A stretch of DNA of 59,551 bases, from positions 1-59,551 of the IMG/VR virus record IMGVR_UViG_3300036768_001410; one strand, given 5' to 3'. Origin of the DNA: a virus. The translations under genes were made by a program, and so were the position numbers. Below are positions 7,591 to 14,673 of this stretch, in pieces. Numbering within the stretch: the first letter of the stretch is position 1; every line of letters begins with the position of its first letter. The notes beneath the pieces are model-generated. The model was not told the origin of the DNA and did not search any database. It saw only the letters and a list, made by a program, of their open reading frames with translations.

Positions 7591-8364
7591 ATGAATCTGA
7601 ACGAACTCGTGGCGCAGGCGGAACAACGACTCCAAGAAAACGAACCCTTACGCCAAAGCTTATACCAACTCGGTATAACCGATAACACCATAAAGACCTT
7701 CAAGATAGGATACGCCGAAGGCATCACTCCACTCACTGAAGTGGATAACATTGGCGTATATTTCTACTACCCCGACGAAGACATCACACCACTTAATAAA
7801 CCTTCCGATATTATCGGATTATGTACATATAAAGGCATCACTATACCACTCACTGAAAAAGAAGATATTATCGGAGTATATGTCTACAAGCTTGAAGACC
7901 ACACTATAAAACCCCATACGCTCATAGGAGATAACTCCATAATTTGGAACTCCTATTCCATAAGTAGGTCTAATCTAAAGCCGGTAGTTATAACTAATAG
8001 CGTTATACATGCCTTAATGGTGCATGAGTGCGTGGGGGATATTGTAAACACCATTGCAATTGAGTGGACAGACCCAGATATTCATCCTGAGTATTTGGAT
8101 TGTATAGGCAAGATACTTTTATCCCCTGTTATAGTTATGGCTCCTATATGTGAGGACGATATTTGGTATCTTCAGGAGTGGGAGAAGACTTTCAGATACT
8201 ACCGTTCTGAGTTGAAATTGACTTGGGTTTTTAACAAGAGGGGCTGTCTGAGTTACGAGGAAAGCATCAACATTGACTTGGCTAGAAGCGCCGTCAACGG
8301 TCTTCGTAGCCATATAGAATACAAAATCGAAGAGGCTCTCCGCCGGACTGAAGACGAAGAATGA
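7591..8364 (+). CDS. Degenerate DnaG-like primase/TOPRIM protein
   Basis: The N-terminus SLYQLGITDNTIKTFKIGYA matches the segment 'YLxxRGIxxxTIxxFxLGYAP' that follows the zinc domain in DnaG primases. KPVVITNSVIHALMVHECVG at about 130 resembles the TOPRIM entry 'xxxVEGxxDALAxxxAG', but the catalytic EG is TN here, and the later DxD is not evident. The enzyme core therefore seems inactive or strongly altered. Between these parts lie two near copies of 'GITxPLTExxDIIGVYxY', an internal duplication. Length is 257 against about 600 for DnaG. The gene is richer in A/T than its neighbours. It could be a helicase-loading or clamp-docking remnant rather than a primase. Confidence 0.55.
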   Translation: MNLNELVAQAEQRLQENEPLRQSLYQLGITDNTIKTFKIGYAEGITPLTEVDNIGVYFYYPDEDITPLNKPSDIIGLCTYKGITIPLTEKEDIIGVYVYKLEDHTIKPHTLIGDNSIIWNSYSISRSNLKPVVITNSVIHALMVHECVGDIVNTIAIEWTDPDIHPEYLDCIGKILLSPVIVMAPICEDDIWYLQEWEKTFRYYRSELKLTWVFNKRGCLSYEESINIDLARSAVNGLRSHIEYKIEEALRRTEDEE

Positions 8365-8367
8365 GCT

Positions 8368-9234
8368 ATGCCCTACCTGCTGGTAACCGCAGACGCGCGG
8401 CATATCCCCCTGAGAGACGAGAGCGTTCAATGCGTGGTGACCTCGCCTCCGTATTACGGGCTACGTAACTACGGCGTGCCGGGGCAGATAGGGTTGGAAC
8501 CTACTCCTGAAGAGTACGTGTCCAACATCGTATCCGTGTTGAGGGAGGTAAGGCGCGTATTACGCCGTGACGGAACTGTCTGGATTAACTTGGGCGACAC
8601 CTATGCCAACATCGGTCGGGACACCTACCATCAAGGGCCATACAACAGTCGTATACAAGCAACAACGCGGTACCGCTTTGAAAACGAACGTAGAAACTTG
8701 AAAGGTCATCCCATATTCAAAGACAAGGACTTGATGATGATACCGCACCGAGTCGCCATTGCCGCTCAGGAAGACGGCTGGTGGGTCAGATGCGACATCG
8801 TTTGGGACAAGCCCAACGCACTACCAGAGCCAGTGAAGGATAGACCCACATACGCTCATGAGTACATCTTCCTACTCACGAAGAGTAGGACTTACTATTA
8901 CGATGCCGATGCTATTCGTGAGCCGATAGCCCAATCCCGCCAAGAGCACAGCAGGCTAAAGAACAAGCGCAGTGTGTGGAGGGTTCCAACCGATTCGTTC
9001 AAGGATGCGCATTTCGCTGTGTTTCCGCCGGATTTGATAGAGCCGTGCATCTTAGCGGGGTCTCGGCCTGGGGACATCGTGCTCGACCCCTTTTCAGGTT
9101 CCGGCACGACCGGGTTTGTGTGCGCCAAGCACGGACGCATCTACATCGGCCTTGACCGCAACCACGCCTACCACGAGCTAGCCAAAAAGCGAATTGAGCC
9201 TGAAGCTCAACAAGAAAAGCTACTTCTCCCGTAA
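8368..9234 (+). CDS. DNA methyltransferase (beta-type, TSPPY motif)
   Basis: S-adenosylmethionine-dependent DNA methyltransferase modifying an exocyclic amino group (N4-cytosine or N6-adenine). Motif IV, TSPPYYGL, is at about residue 28, and the SAM-binding motif I, DPFSGSGTT, is at about 238. This order (IV before I) defines the beta class. The intervening target-recognition part holds VWDKPNALP and EYIFLLTKS, both common in these enzymes. No restriction endonuclease is adjacent, so this is an orphan enzyme, probably protecting phage DNA from host restriction or marking the origin. ATG at 8368 follows the previous stop by three bases. Confidence 0.9.
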   Translation: MPYLLVTADARHIPLRDESVQCVVTSPPYYGLRNYGVPGQIGLEPTPEEYVSNIVSVLREVRRVLRRDGTVWINLGDTYANIGRDTYHQGPYNSRIQATTRYRFENERRNLKGHPIFKDKDLMMIPHRVAIAAQEDGWWVRCDIVWDKPNALPEPVKDRPTYAHEYIFLLTKSRTYYYDADAIREPIAQSRQEHSRLKNKRSVWRVPTDSFKDAHFAVFPPDLIEPCILAGSRPGDIVLDPFSGSGTTGFVCAKHGRIYIGLDRNHAYHELAKKRIEPEAQQEKLLLP

Positions 9235-9266
9235 CCTTTTCCCGGTTTCGTGCGTTAATGATAAGT

Positions 9267-9339
9267 GGATAGACGCGGTTCCGGCTGGCCCCCGGCGACC
9301 GCAAAGTGAGGCTATCCCTGTGTGCCTCAGCCGCGTCTA
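9267..9339 (+). ncRNA. Structured RNA candidate with pseudoknot upstream of replication genes
   Basis: A 9-bp helix TAGACGCGG (9270-9278) with CCGCGTCTA (9331-9339) closes a 70-base domain. Inside is TGAGGC (9307-9312) with GCCTCA (9324-9329). The loop of that hairpin contains TATCC (9313-9317), which can pair with GGATA (9267-9271) just at the 5' edge, giving a pseudoknot or an alternative to the outer helix. A CCGG/CCGG pair near 9281-9294 may add a third hairpin. No T-tract follows. It lies 110 bases before the first initiator-type gene and could be a leader switch, a replication RNA or a single-strand origin structure. It is not a tRNA. Confidence 0.5.
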
Positions 9340-9370
9340 GCCCTCCAGAGTCTCAACAGGGAGAGAGCCA

Positions 9371-9514
9371 TGAATTCCGACCACAATCTACGTCCCTATT
9401 CTCAATCCTCAACACACCCTCAAACTCTGCCATTCAGGAGCAAAGTCTATGTCCACAGAGAAAGAGTCTGTGCACAAGACACTTGTGCGGAAAATGCTCG
9501 CCCGAAAGATTGAG
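9371..9514 (+). CDS. Possible 47-residue peptide overlapping the next gene
   Basis: An ATG at 9371 behind GGGAGAGAGCC opens a 47-codon frame ending in TGA at 9514 (MNSDHNLRPYSQSS...). It overlaps the start of the gene at 9449 in another frame by 66 bases. The ribosome site is good, the peptide has no recognisable feature, and it may serve only to couple or attenuate translation. Low confidence. Confidence 0.25.
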
Positions 9515-9841
9515 TCGTTAACGAGGGATGATGTGCTGTCCGTACCCAAGGACTTCCTTCACCTGACCCAAAACGCTAACGCGGCACTGATACTGGCACT
9601 GGCTTGTGAATATAGCACCGCCGTGCCTAACGGCTGGTTCCAAAAGAGCCAGAAAGAATGGACTGAGGAAACGTCTCTCACACGAGGAGAGACCGAACGT
9701 GCGCGGAAACTCCTCCGAGAGAAAGGGTTCCTCGAAGAGAAACAAGAGGGCCCAGGAGAGACTCTTCACTTTCGAGTGAACGGATGGAACCTTTATCGCG
9801 CCCTCACCGCCCTGAAGAATGGGAAGGAGCCCATCCAATGA
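9449..9841 (+). CDS. Winged-helix replication protein, paralogue of the next gene
   Basis: A 130-residue protein whose whole length is homologous to residues 20-130 of the next protein: VPKDFLHLTQNANAALILAL, GWFQKSQKEWTEET, ARKLLREKGFLEEK and FRVNGWNLYRAL each have a counterpart there. The pattern is that of the winged-helix domain at the start of many plasmid and phage replication initiators and DnaD-type proteins. It lacks the linker, iteron-bearing region and C-terminal domain of its neighbour, so it may be a competitor or accessory form of the initiator. AGGAGC precedes the ATG, and its stop overlaps the next start (ATGA). Confidence 0.65.
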   Translation: MSTEKESVHKTLVRKMLARKIESLTRDDVLSVPKDFLHLTQNANAALILALACEYSTAVPNGWFQKSQKEWTEETSLTRGETERARKLLREKGFLEEKQEGPGETLHFRVNGWNLYRALTALKNGKEPIQ

Positions 9842-11649
9842 GCGGCAACGAAAACGGAAAGGGTAAGAGCACAGGAAGTATGGCCTATCGAAGCGAGGTG
9901 TCCCGTCAGATTGGCGAATTTACAAGCCCACGCGTGATATGCCTAAGAACGGACTTCATTCACATTACAGGAAGCCACAACGCCGCACTGCTATTGAGTC
10001 AAGCGTTCTACTGGTTTCAGAAGGCAAAAGACCCTGACGGCTGGTTCCAAAAGAGCCAACGGCAATGGACACGAGAACTAGGCCTCTCTCGATTTGAGAC
10101 AGAAACCGCACGGAAAATCCTCCGCGAGAAAGGATTTCTCGAAGAGAGATGCGAGGGGCCTCGAAAGCCCACCTCCTACCGAGTGAATGAACAGAAACTC
10201 TTGGACGCCCTCTTGCAATATGCTAGTAACTCGCATATTGCTAGTAACTCGCATATTGCTAGTAACTCGCATATTGCTAGTAACTCGCATAGCCAACAGT
10301 ATGCTAGTAAGTCGCAATATGCGGCCGACTCGCATAGTCAGCAATATGCGAATAGCCCGCAATATGCGACTAACTCGCATAGCCAGCAATATGCGAATAA
10401 CTCGCAATATGTGGCCGACTCGCATAGTTATACGCAAGAAACTCACATGCGAAAAACTAGCACCCTTGGAGACTATAGTACCCTGGGTACTATAGTACCA
10501 GGGTTATCTTCTTCTTCTTCCTTAGAAGAAGAAGAAGAAGATAACCTCGGTACTATAGAGATTAACACCCCCTTCCTTAAGGTTTCCCCCTCACCGGGTG
10601 AAACCTGGTCTGAAGAAGAGAAAAAAGAAGAACCAGAACCAGAAGAAGGTCTCGAAGGTATCGAATGGGCGAAGGACGTTCGAGAGGGTCGTGGTGTATC
10701 GGAGGTGGTCGAGAGGCCCGACACCAAGTCGGAAGTCAAAACCGCTTTCGGTACGGCCGAAGAGGAGTCAGAGCCCTTTCGTAATTCTCTTTCGTCCTCG
10801 GACCAGGGCCCGGAAAACATTAGAGAAGGTCGGTCGAAGGATGGAAACGACGAGGAGGTCTCCCTCGACTCGAAATCGAGTGGACTATCGGCTGAAGGTA
10901 CGGGAGAGTACTCTTCTGCCTCGAAGGCGTCTGAACAACCGGTAGGACAAGAATCAACTTCCGCCGCCGCGCCGCCCGCCTCCGACGCCGCTCTGCCTGT
11001 CCCCGCCGCATCACTGCCCGCCACGGCGGCTTCGTCCGCGCCTGCTTCGCCTCGCCGTCGAGGAAAGAGACGAAGCATTCCCTATGCTGAGCGGCTCTGG
11101 AACGAGTGGCAGGCTCGGTTTCTTCCCTCAGAGCGGCGCGCCTTCGGACTTACTCACACGCTCAAAGAGTCCGAAACGATTCTTGCCCTGAGGGAAATAG
11201 AGAAAAGCGGCGTCCCGTATAAGAACCTTTCCGACGTCCTCCAACAGGCGTTGGGTAACTACGACCTCAACAAGAACCCAATGAGGATGCCCGTAAAGCA
11301 CTTCAACTACTTCCACAACTTCTTCGTTAACGCCGCCGATAGATATCATCACATAACACGAGCGCTAGCAAACCTCGGCACCCCGTATCGTGACGGCCAT
11401 CGGCGAGAACGCGTGATTCTCGACTACGAGGCCGAAGCCTACCCCAAAGAAGAAAGTCAGTTCGAGGAGTTCCTTCTCGCAGTCCACGACGAATTCGGCC
11501 TAACGGATGCAATACTCGAAGACCCCGACCTCCGTAATCATGTGGCACGAATCGCCGTGAACCATTTCGGATACGACCGGACACAACTCATAGAAATCAA
11601 CCGCTACATTGCCAACTTCCTCTCCGAACTGAAAGGAGACCCCAAATGA
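9838..11649 (+). CDS. Replication initiator (lambda O-like organisation) carrying the origin
   Basis: A 603-residue protein. Residues about 15-125 form the winged-helix domain shared with the preceding gene. Residues 127-200 are a repetitive linker (four copies of ASNSHI, then SQQYA/NSQYA units), encoded by the iterons. An acidic, Ser/Thr-rich linker spans about 215-400. The C-terminal domain (about 400-603, RSIPYAERLWNEWQARFLP...) is folded and probably binds the helicase. This resembles phage lambda O, where an N-terminal origin-binding domain is coupled to a helicase-recruiting C-terminus and the origin lies inside the gene. I chose the ATG at 9838, overlapping the upstream stop. The DnaB gene follows with another four-base overlap. 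Confidence 0.7.
   Translation: MSGNENGKGKSTGSMAYRSEVSRQIGEFTSPRVICLRTDFIHITGSHNAALLLSQAFYWFQKAKDPDGWFQKSQRQWTRELGLSRFETETARKILREKGFLEERCEGPRKPTSYRVNEQKLLDALLQYASNSHIASNSHIASNSHIASNSHSQQYASKSQYAADSHSQQYANSPQYATNSHSQQYANNSQYVADSHSYTQETHMRKTSTLGDYSTLGTIVPGLSSSSSLEEEEEDNLGTIEINTPFLKVSPSPGETWSEEEKKEEPEPEEGLEGIEWAKDVREGRGVSEVVERPDTKSEVKTAFGTAEEESEPFRNSLSSSDQGPENIREGRSKDGNDEEVSLDSKSSGLSAEGTGEYSSASKASEQPVGQESTSAAAPPASDAALPVPAASLPATAASSAPASPRRRGKRRSIPYAERLWNEWQARFLPSERRAFGLTHTLKESETILALREIEKSGVPYKNLSDVLQQALGNYDLNKNPMRMPVKHFNYFHNFFVNAADRYHHITRALANLGTPYRDGHRRERVILDYEAEAYPKEESQFEEFLLAVHDEFGLTDAILEDPDLRNHVARIAVNHFGYDRTQLIEINRYIANFLSELKGDPK
10215..10413 (+). repeat. Iteron array, probable replication origin
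   Basis: Four tandem copies of an 18-bp unit beginning GCTAGTAACTCGCATA start at 10222, 10240, 10258 and 10276. They contain CGCATATTGC at 10232, 10250 and 10268. The second half carries the exact reverse complement, GCAATATGCG, at 10314, 10341, 10359 and 10386, with a one-mismatch copy at 10404 and a GCAATATGC at 10215. Spacings in the second half are 27, 18, 27 and 18, all multiples of nine. The same 10-mer in both orientations, kept in frame inside a gene, indicates selection on DNA binding, not on protein alone. Confidence 0.75.
10473..10558 (+). other. Giant hairpin and palindrome next to the iterons
   Basis: GGTACTATAGTACC at 10486-10499 is a perfect 14-bp palindrome. It overlaps CTATAGTACC (10490-10499), which pairs with GGTACTATAG at 10549-10558. 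Inside is a 19-bp arm GGTTATCTTCTTCTTCTTC (10502-10520) complementary to 10528-10546. Together this is a hairpin of about 30 bp with a small loop, all inside the coding frame. There is no T-tract, so it is not a standard terminator. Its place 60 bases after the iterons suggests an origin element (unwinding site or primer signal). Confidence 0.7.
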
Positions 11650-13049
11650 GGAACATCAGAAAGAAGAGCACCATGTCCAAGCCGTTGCACAAACCCAACA
11701 AACCCAACAAAACCGACACTGAATTGTTGCCGGCGGAGATGAGTGAATCCGAATACCTAATCGAAATGGCAATCCTCAGCTGTTGCATCCATTCCGAAGA
11801 GCACGTGGCCGTTGCAAAGGCGGGATTGCCAACTTCAGGACAGGTGTTCCGGCTGCCCAAAAACCAGATAATTTGGGAAGCGATAAAGGAACTACATCAA
11901 CAGGGGATTCCCATTGACCTCTTGTCCATGACAAAACACTTGAAGGAAAAGGGACTTCTCGACAAAGCCGGAGGGGTAGAATACCTGTATCACCTAACGG
12001 ACGTGTATCTCTGCGGGGAAAACCTAGAATGGTATATCTCTCAACAAGTAGAAGTTTCCAAGCGTATGTATTTGGTTGAGATGGGGAGAATGATATCAGG
12101 AGGAGCCTTGTACGGGAACCTCTCTATGGAAGACCTCGAAGAGAGAGTCGAACTACTAGTCCGCCGGCTTGAGGAGAAATCTCCTGTCTCTATCAAGAAC
12201 ACCGCGCAGCAGATTGCCACCACCATCGCCCAAACGAAAGAACGTATTCACAGCGGGAACCTCGGTGGCATCCCAACGGGACTTCCCTCTCTTGATTACC
12301 TTATTGGTGGTCTGGTTCCTAGGCAAATGGTGATTGTGGCGGGACGACCTTCAATGGGCAAATCCGCGTTGGCCTTTCAAATCGCCACTCACGTTGCCCT
12401 GCGTGAGAATAAAGGCGCGATTATCTTTTCCTGCGAGATGAACTATGCCGACGTATGGAGGCGAATTATCTGTGGCGAAGCCAAAATCAATTCCCACCAA
12501 CTCCTCATGGGAGACCCTGACCACCATTGGGATGACTTTGAAACTACCGCAAACGCGCTCGCTAACACGCCACTCATCGTGGACGACTCCGCCAATATCA
12601 CCATCTCTTATATCGAGGCTACATGCCGAGCCCTTGTCCAAAAGAGATTCCCGCTGAAACTGGTCGTGGTGGACTATATCCAATACATGATTCCAGAGGG
12701 GCAACGTAATATAGAGCTGCGAGAACGTGAAATCGCCGAGTTCTCACGCTCTCTCAAGCACATCGCCAGCGAGCTCAACGTCTCCCTGCTTGCGGTCTCC
12801 CAACTCAATCGAAGCGTCGAATCCCGCACCACTAAACGGCCTCTCCTCTCCGACCTGCGCGAATCCGGCGCCATCGAGCAAGACGCCGACATAGTCCTAG
12901 CCATCTACCGACCCTCTTACTACGAATACAATTCCCCAGACGAACCCGACGAAATCATCGTCCTCAAACACCGCAACGGACCCGTAGGAACTGCAAAAGT
13001 CAGGTTCAACCCCAACCTCGGTCGCTTCTTTGAGCTGGATGCCTTCTAA
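11646..13049 (+). CDS. dnaB: Replicative DNA helicase DnaB
   Basis: Hexameric 5'-3' replicative helicase. The N-terminal domain (about 20-125) shows the DnaB pattern EYLIEMAILSCCI...IDLLSMTKHLKEKG. The RecA-like domain follows, with Walker A GRPSMGKSALAFQ, Walker B LVVVDYIQ, the sensor loop VSQLNRS, and the C-terminal DLRESGAIEQDADIV with the arginine-finger region. Length 467 is normal and all key residues appear intact. ATG at 11646 overlaps the initiator stop, so initiator and helicase are co-translated. This is the standard initiator-helicase pair of theta-replicating phages. A hairpin/terminator repeat starts at the stop codon. Confidence 0.95.
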   Translation: MRNIRKKSTMSKPLHKPNKPNKTDTELLPAEMSESEYLIEMAILSCCIHSEEHVAVAKAGLPTSGQVFRLPKNQIIWEAIKELHQQGIPIDLLSMTKHLKEKGLLDKAGGVEYLYHLTDVYLCGENLEWYISQQVEVSKRMYLVEMGRMISGGALYGNLSMEDLEERVELLVRRLEEKSPVSIKNTAQQIATTIAQTKERIHSGNLGGIPTGLPSLDYLIGGLVPRQMVIVAGRPSMGKSALAFQIATHVALRENKGAIIFSCEMNYADVWRRIICGEAKINSHQLLMGDPDHHWDDFETTANALANTPLIVDDSANITISYIEATCRALVQKRFPLKLVVVDYIQYMIPEGQRNIELREREIAEFSRSLKHIASELNVSLLAVSQLNRSVESRTTKRPLLSDLRESGAIEQDADIVLAIYRPSYYEYNSPDEPDEIIVLKHRNGPVGTAKVRFNPNLGRFFELDAF

Positions 13050-13181
13050 AACGCACAAAATCGCCCGTAGGGACGTTCCAACACACGCTCCCGTATCCGA
13101 AGTATCCCGAACCCCTCCGACGTCCCTACGGTCAAATCTGTGCGTTTTTCGACCTTCCACAACCCTGATGTAACTAACCCC
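13048..13181 (+). repeat. Long inverted repeat with terminator, copy A
   Basis: A left arm at 13048-13077 (AAAACGCACAAAATCGCCCG...) pairs with a right arm at 13119-13149 ending in GTGCGTTTTT. It is followed by TCGACCTTCCACAA and CCTGATGTAAC. The whole block recurs at 13973-14108, so the ATPase gene between them is flanked by direct copies. The T-run after the right arm makes each copy a plausible terminator. The GTAGGGACGT core resembles repeats that I recall from host chromosomes, so this may be a host-derived miniature element. Confidence 0.8.
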
Positions 13182-13222
13182 CTACGGTCGCTGTATAGTG
13201 CAATGGTCAGGAGGTGACGAAA

Positions 13223-13954
13223 ATGAAATTGAAGTCGTGTTGCGAGTTGGTCGAAGCTAAAACAACGAACGAAAAGGACGCTAGGCCATGGATGACCGGA
13301 ACGGAATTGATGGAAGCACTCGCAAGGGAATACATAGTGGAGGGGCTTCTTCCATACGGACTCTCGGTTCTCGTAGGAAGTCCCAAAACTGGAAAGTCCT
13401 TTCTCGCGCTTGACATTGCCGCTGGGGTAGCTAGTGGAAAGCCTGTGCTCGGTAGGCGCGGTTGCTGCGTGCAGGGCGGTGTCATCATGCTCGCTTTGGA
13501 TGACACCGAGCACCGTCTTTCCCGACGCCTGATGCCTTACCGGGAACGAGACCTATCGAGTCTGTACTTCGCATTGGAGTGGCGTCGGATGGACGATGGG
13601 GGGCTTGAAGACCTTCGGTTAGCTCTAGACGAGCATCCAGACACACGGCTGCTGGTGATAGATGGCTTCCCGCGTATTATCACGAAGCGGCGCATCTCGA
13701 ACGCCTTTGCGGCATTAAAGAGCCTAGCAGATGAGCGAAATGTCGCCGTGCTGGTTGTGCTCCCTATCCTACCCCCCAACACGGCCACTGTGGACACTCT
13801 TCTGTTCCTCCTAAGGGGATTTGGAAGGGAAGAAGCAGTGCTCCAAGTTACCAGCAGGGATACCAGAACAAAGGAACTGTCTCTAAAATTCAGACCCGAC
13901 AGCCCCTCTCGAATGCCGTGGACAGAGACGTGGATAGAGATGATGGAGACGTGA
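13223..13954 (+). CDS. RepA/RecA-fold ATPase
   Basis: A 243-residue RecA-type ATPase. Walker A is GSPKTGKSFLALDIA (near 50), Walker B is RLLVIDGFPRI (near 150), and EGLLPYGLSVLVGSPKTGKS is typical of the family that includes RSF1010 RepA and many phage 'AAA_25' proteins. The 'ALDDTEHRLSRRL' segment after strand 2 is characteristic ('xxEDxxxRLxxR'). It may be an accessory helicase or a recombinase-like ATPase. I chose the ATG at 13223, seven bases after AGGAGGTG, over the GTG at 13214. The gene sits alone between two copies of a hairpin repeat, which suggests insertion as a unit. Confidence 0.75.
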   Translation: MKLKSCCELVEAKTTNEKDARPWMTGTELMEALAREYIVEGLLPYGLSVLVGSPKTGKSFLALDIAAGVASGKPVLGRRGCCVQGGVIMLALDDTEHRLSRRLMPYRERDLSSLYFALEWRRMDDGGLEDLRLALDEHPDTRLLVIDGFPRIITKRRISNAFAALKSLADERNVAVLVVLPILPPNTATVDTLLFLLRGFGREEAVLQVTSRDTRTKELSLKFRPDSPSRMPWTETWIEMMET

Positions 13955-13972
13955 ACGCCCCGGATAGTCGCC

Positions 13973-14108
13973 AAAAACGCACAAAATCGCCCGCAGGGAC
14001 GTTAGAGAAGGCCGGGGATACTTCCGATACGAGAGACTCCCCTCCGACGTCTCTACGGGCAAATGCGTGCGTTTTTCGACCTTCCACAAACCTGATGTAA
14101 CGAACCCG
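13973..14108 (+). repeat. Long inverted repeat with terminator, copy B
   Basis: Second copy of the block at 13048. The left arm (13973-14003) and right arm (14046-14076, ending in GTGCGTTTTT) match copy A closely, the central loop does not, and the downstream tail (CGACCTTCCACAA, CCTGATGTAAC) is conserved to about 14108. Twenty bases of its right arm, read on the opposite strand as AAAAACGCACGCATTTGCCC, recur exactly near 51345 at the 3' end of another gene. Confidence 0.8.
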
Positions 14109-14138
14109 ACCCAAGAGTCGTCTCTATATCCCAAAAGA

Positions 14139-14161
14139 ATGCTAACCAACATGGCATTCTC
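14139..14161 (+). other. Short hairpin in the gap before the sigma gene
   Basis: GAATGC pairs with GCATTC around an 11-base loop. It is one of several hairpins in the gene-free stretch 14109-14673. A further 9-bp stem, GTAGTGTCT/AGACACTAC, lies at 14269-14296. Between 14400 and 14490 the elements TATTAACGCC, TTTAATACCGC and CATTAATACAGC form a loose repeat of unknown meaning. Confidence 0.4.
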
Positions 14162-14192
14162 TGCCTCACATTTCCTTCCGCCCCATGCTTCC

Positions 14193-14230
14193 GCCCCATG
14201 AAGCAAGTCCCCGTTGCATGGGGCTTTTTT
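14193..14230 (+). terminator. Strong rho-independent terminator
   Basis: GCCCCATG (14193-14200) pairs with CATGGGGC (14217-14224) and is followed by TTTTTT. CCGCCCCATG is duplicated immediately upstream (14178-14187 and 14191-14200), so a second 5' arm can compete for the same 3' arm. It ends the replication transcript. Confidence 0.85.
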
Positions 14231-14340
14231 CATGAAACGAATCCAGTGCCGGAAGCGTAAACAGTACTCGTAGTGTCTTGACGAAGGGAGACACTACACG
14301 GGTGTAGTTTTCCCCGCCTTTTCCATGTCTGCTGCTCCTT

Positions 14341-14382
14341 GCCTCGCGTTGAGCCCGTCCCCCTCAGTGCGAGGCATTTTTA
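14341..14382 (+). terminator. Second terminator before the sigma gene
   Basis: GCCTCGC (14341-14347) pairs with GCGAGGC (14369-14375), with an inner GAG/CTC, then ATTTTTATT. Tandem terminators here isolate the replication block from the sigma gene. Confidence 0.8.
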
Positions 14383-14570
14383 TTCCCTGACATTAACATG
14401 GCCCTTTCACGCTCGTATATTAACGCCAGCCTTTAATACCGCATGCCAACCCAGCGTATATGAAAGTCTGCCATTAATACAGCACTCCAAATCAGAGCCC
14501 GTACAGAGCCTTCGAGGATAGACTGCGCCTAGCTTAACTAAAAAGACCCCCGAATAGTCGTCTCCCCCTC

Positions 14571-14599
14571 TTGACAATGAAACGACGTTGGCGTATCTT
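14571..14599 (+). promoter_or_regulatory. Sigma-70 promoter of the first sigma factor gene
   Basis: TTGACA at 14571-14576, exactly 17 bp, then TATCTT at 14594-14599. A half-site of the dyad seen in the accessory promoters, TACGTAGT, follows at about 14599-14606. The leader contains a simple AGCGGC/GCCGCT hairpin and then GGAAGGG before the ATG. This is host-polymerase-type, so the phage sigma itself is probably made by host RNA polymerase. Confidence 0.75.
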
Positions 14600-14673
14600 A
14601 CGTAGTATGTATGGCGTAGACGAACTCTATTAGCGGCAGTCGCCGCTATTTCCGTAGGACAGGAAGGGAAAGT

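Noticed and set aside
7113-7635. Minus-strand frames with a 12-residue ARSxxxGFS repeat across the 36-bp arrays
   Set aside because: Open frames are expected from a 36-bp period (divisible by three). There is no ribosome site, the frames overlap the sense genes, and array 1 and array 2 break into different frames. The DNA boxes explain the pattern better.
8368-9234. Restriction-modification system
   Set aside because: Only the methyltransferase is present. Neighbours are a degenerate primase-like gene and replication proteins, with no endonuclease.
10187-10495. Plus-strand frame with MLVTRILLVTRI repeats
   Set aside because: It is the +1 reading of the iterons inside the initiator gene, with no ribosome site.
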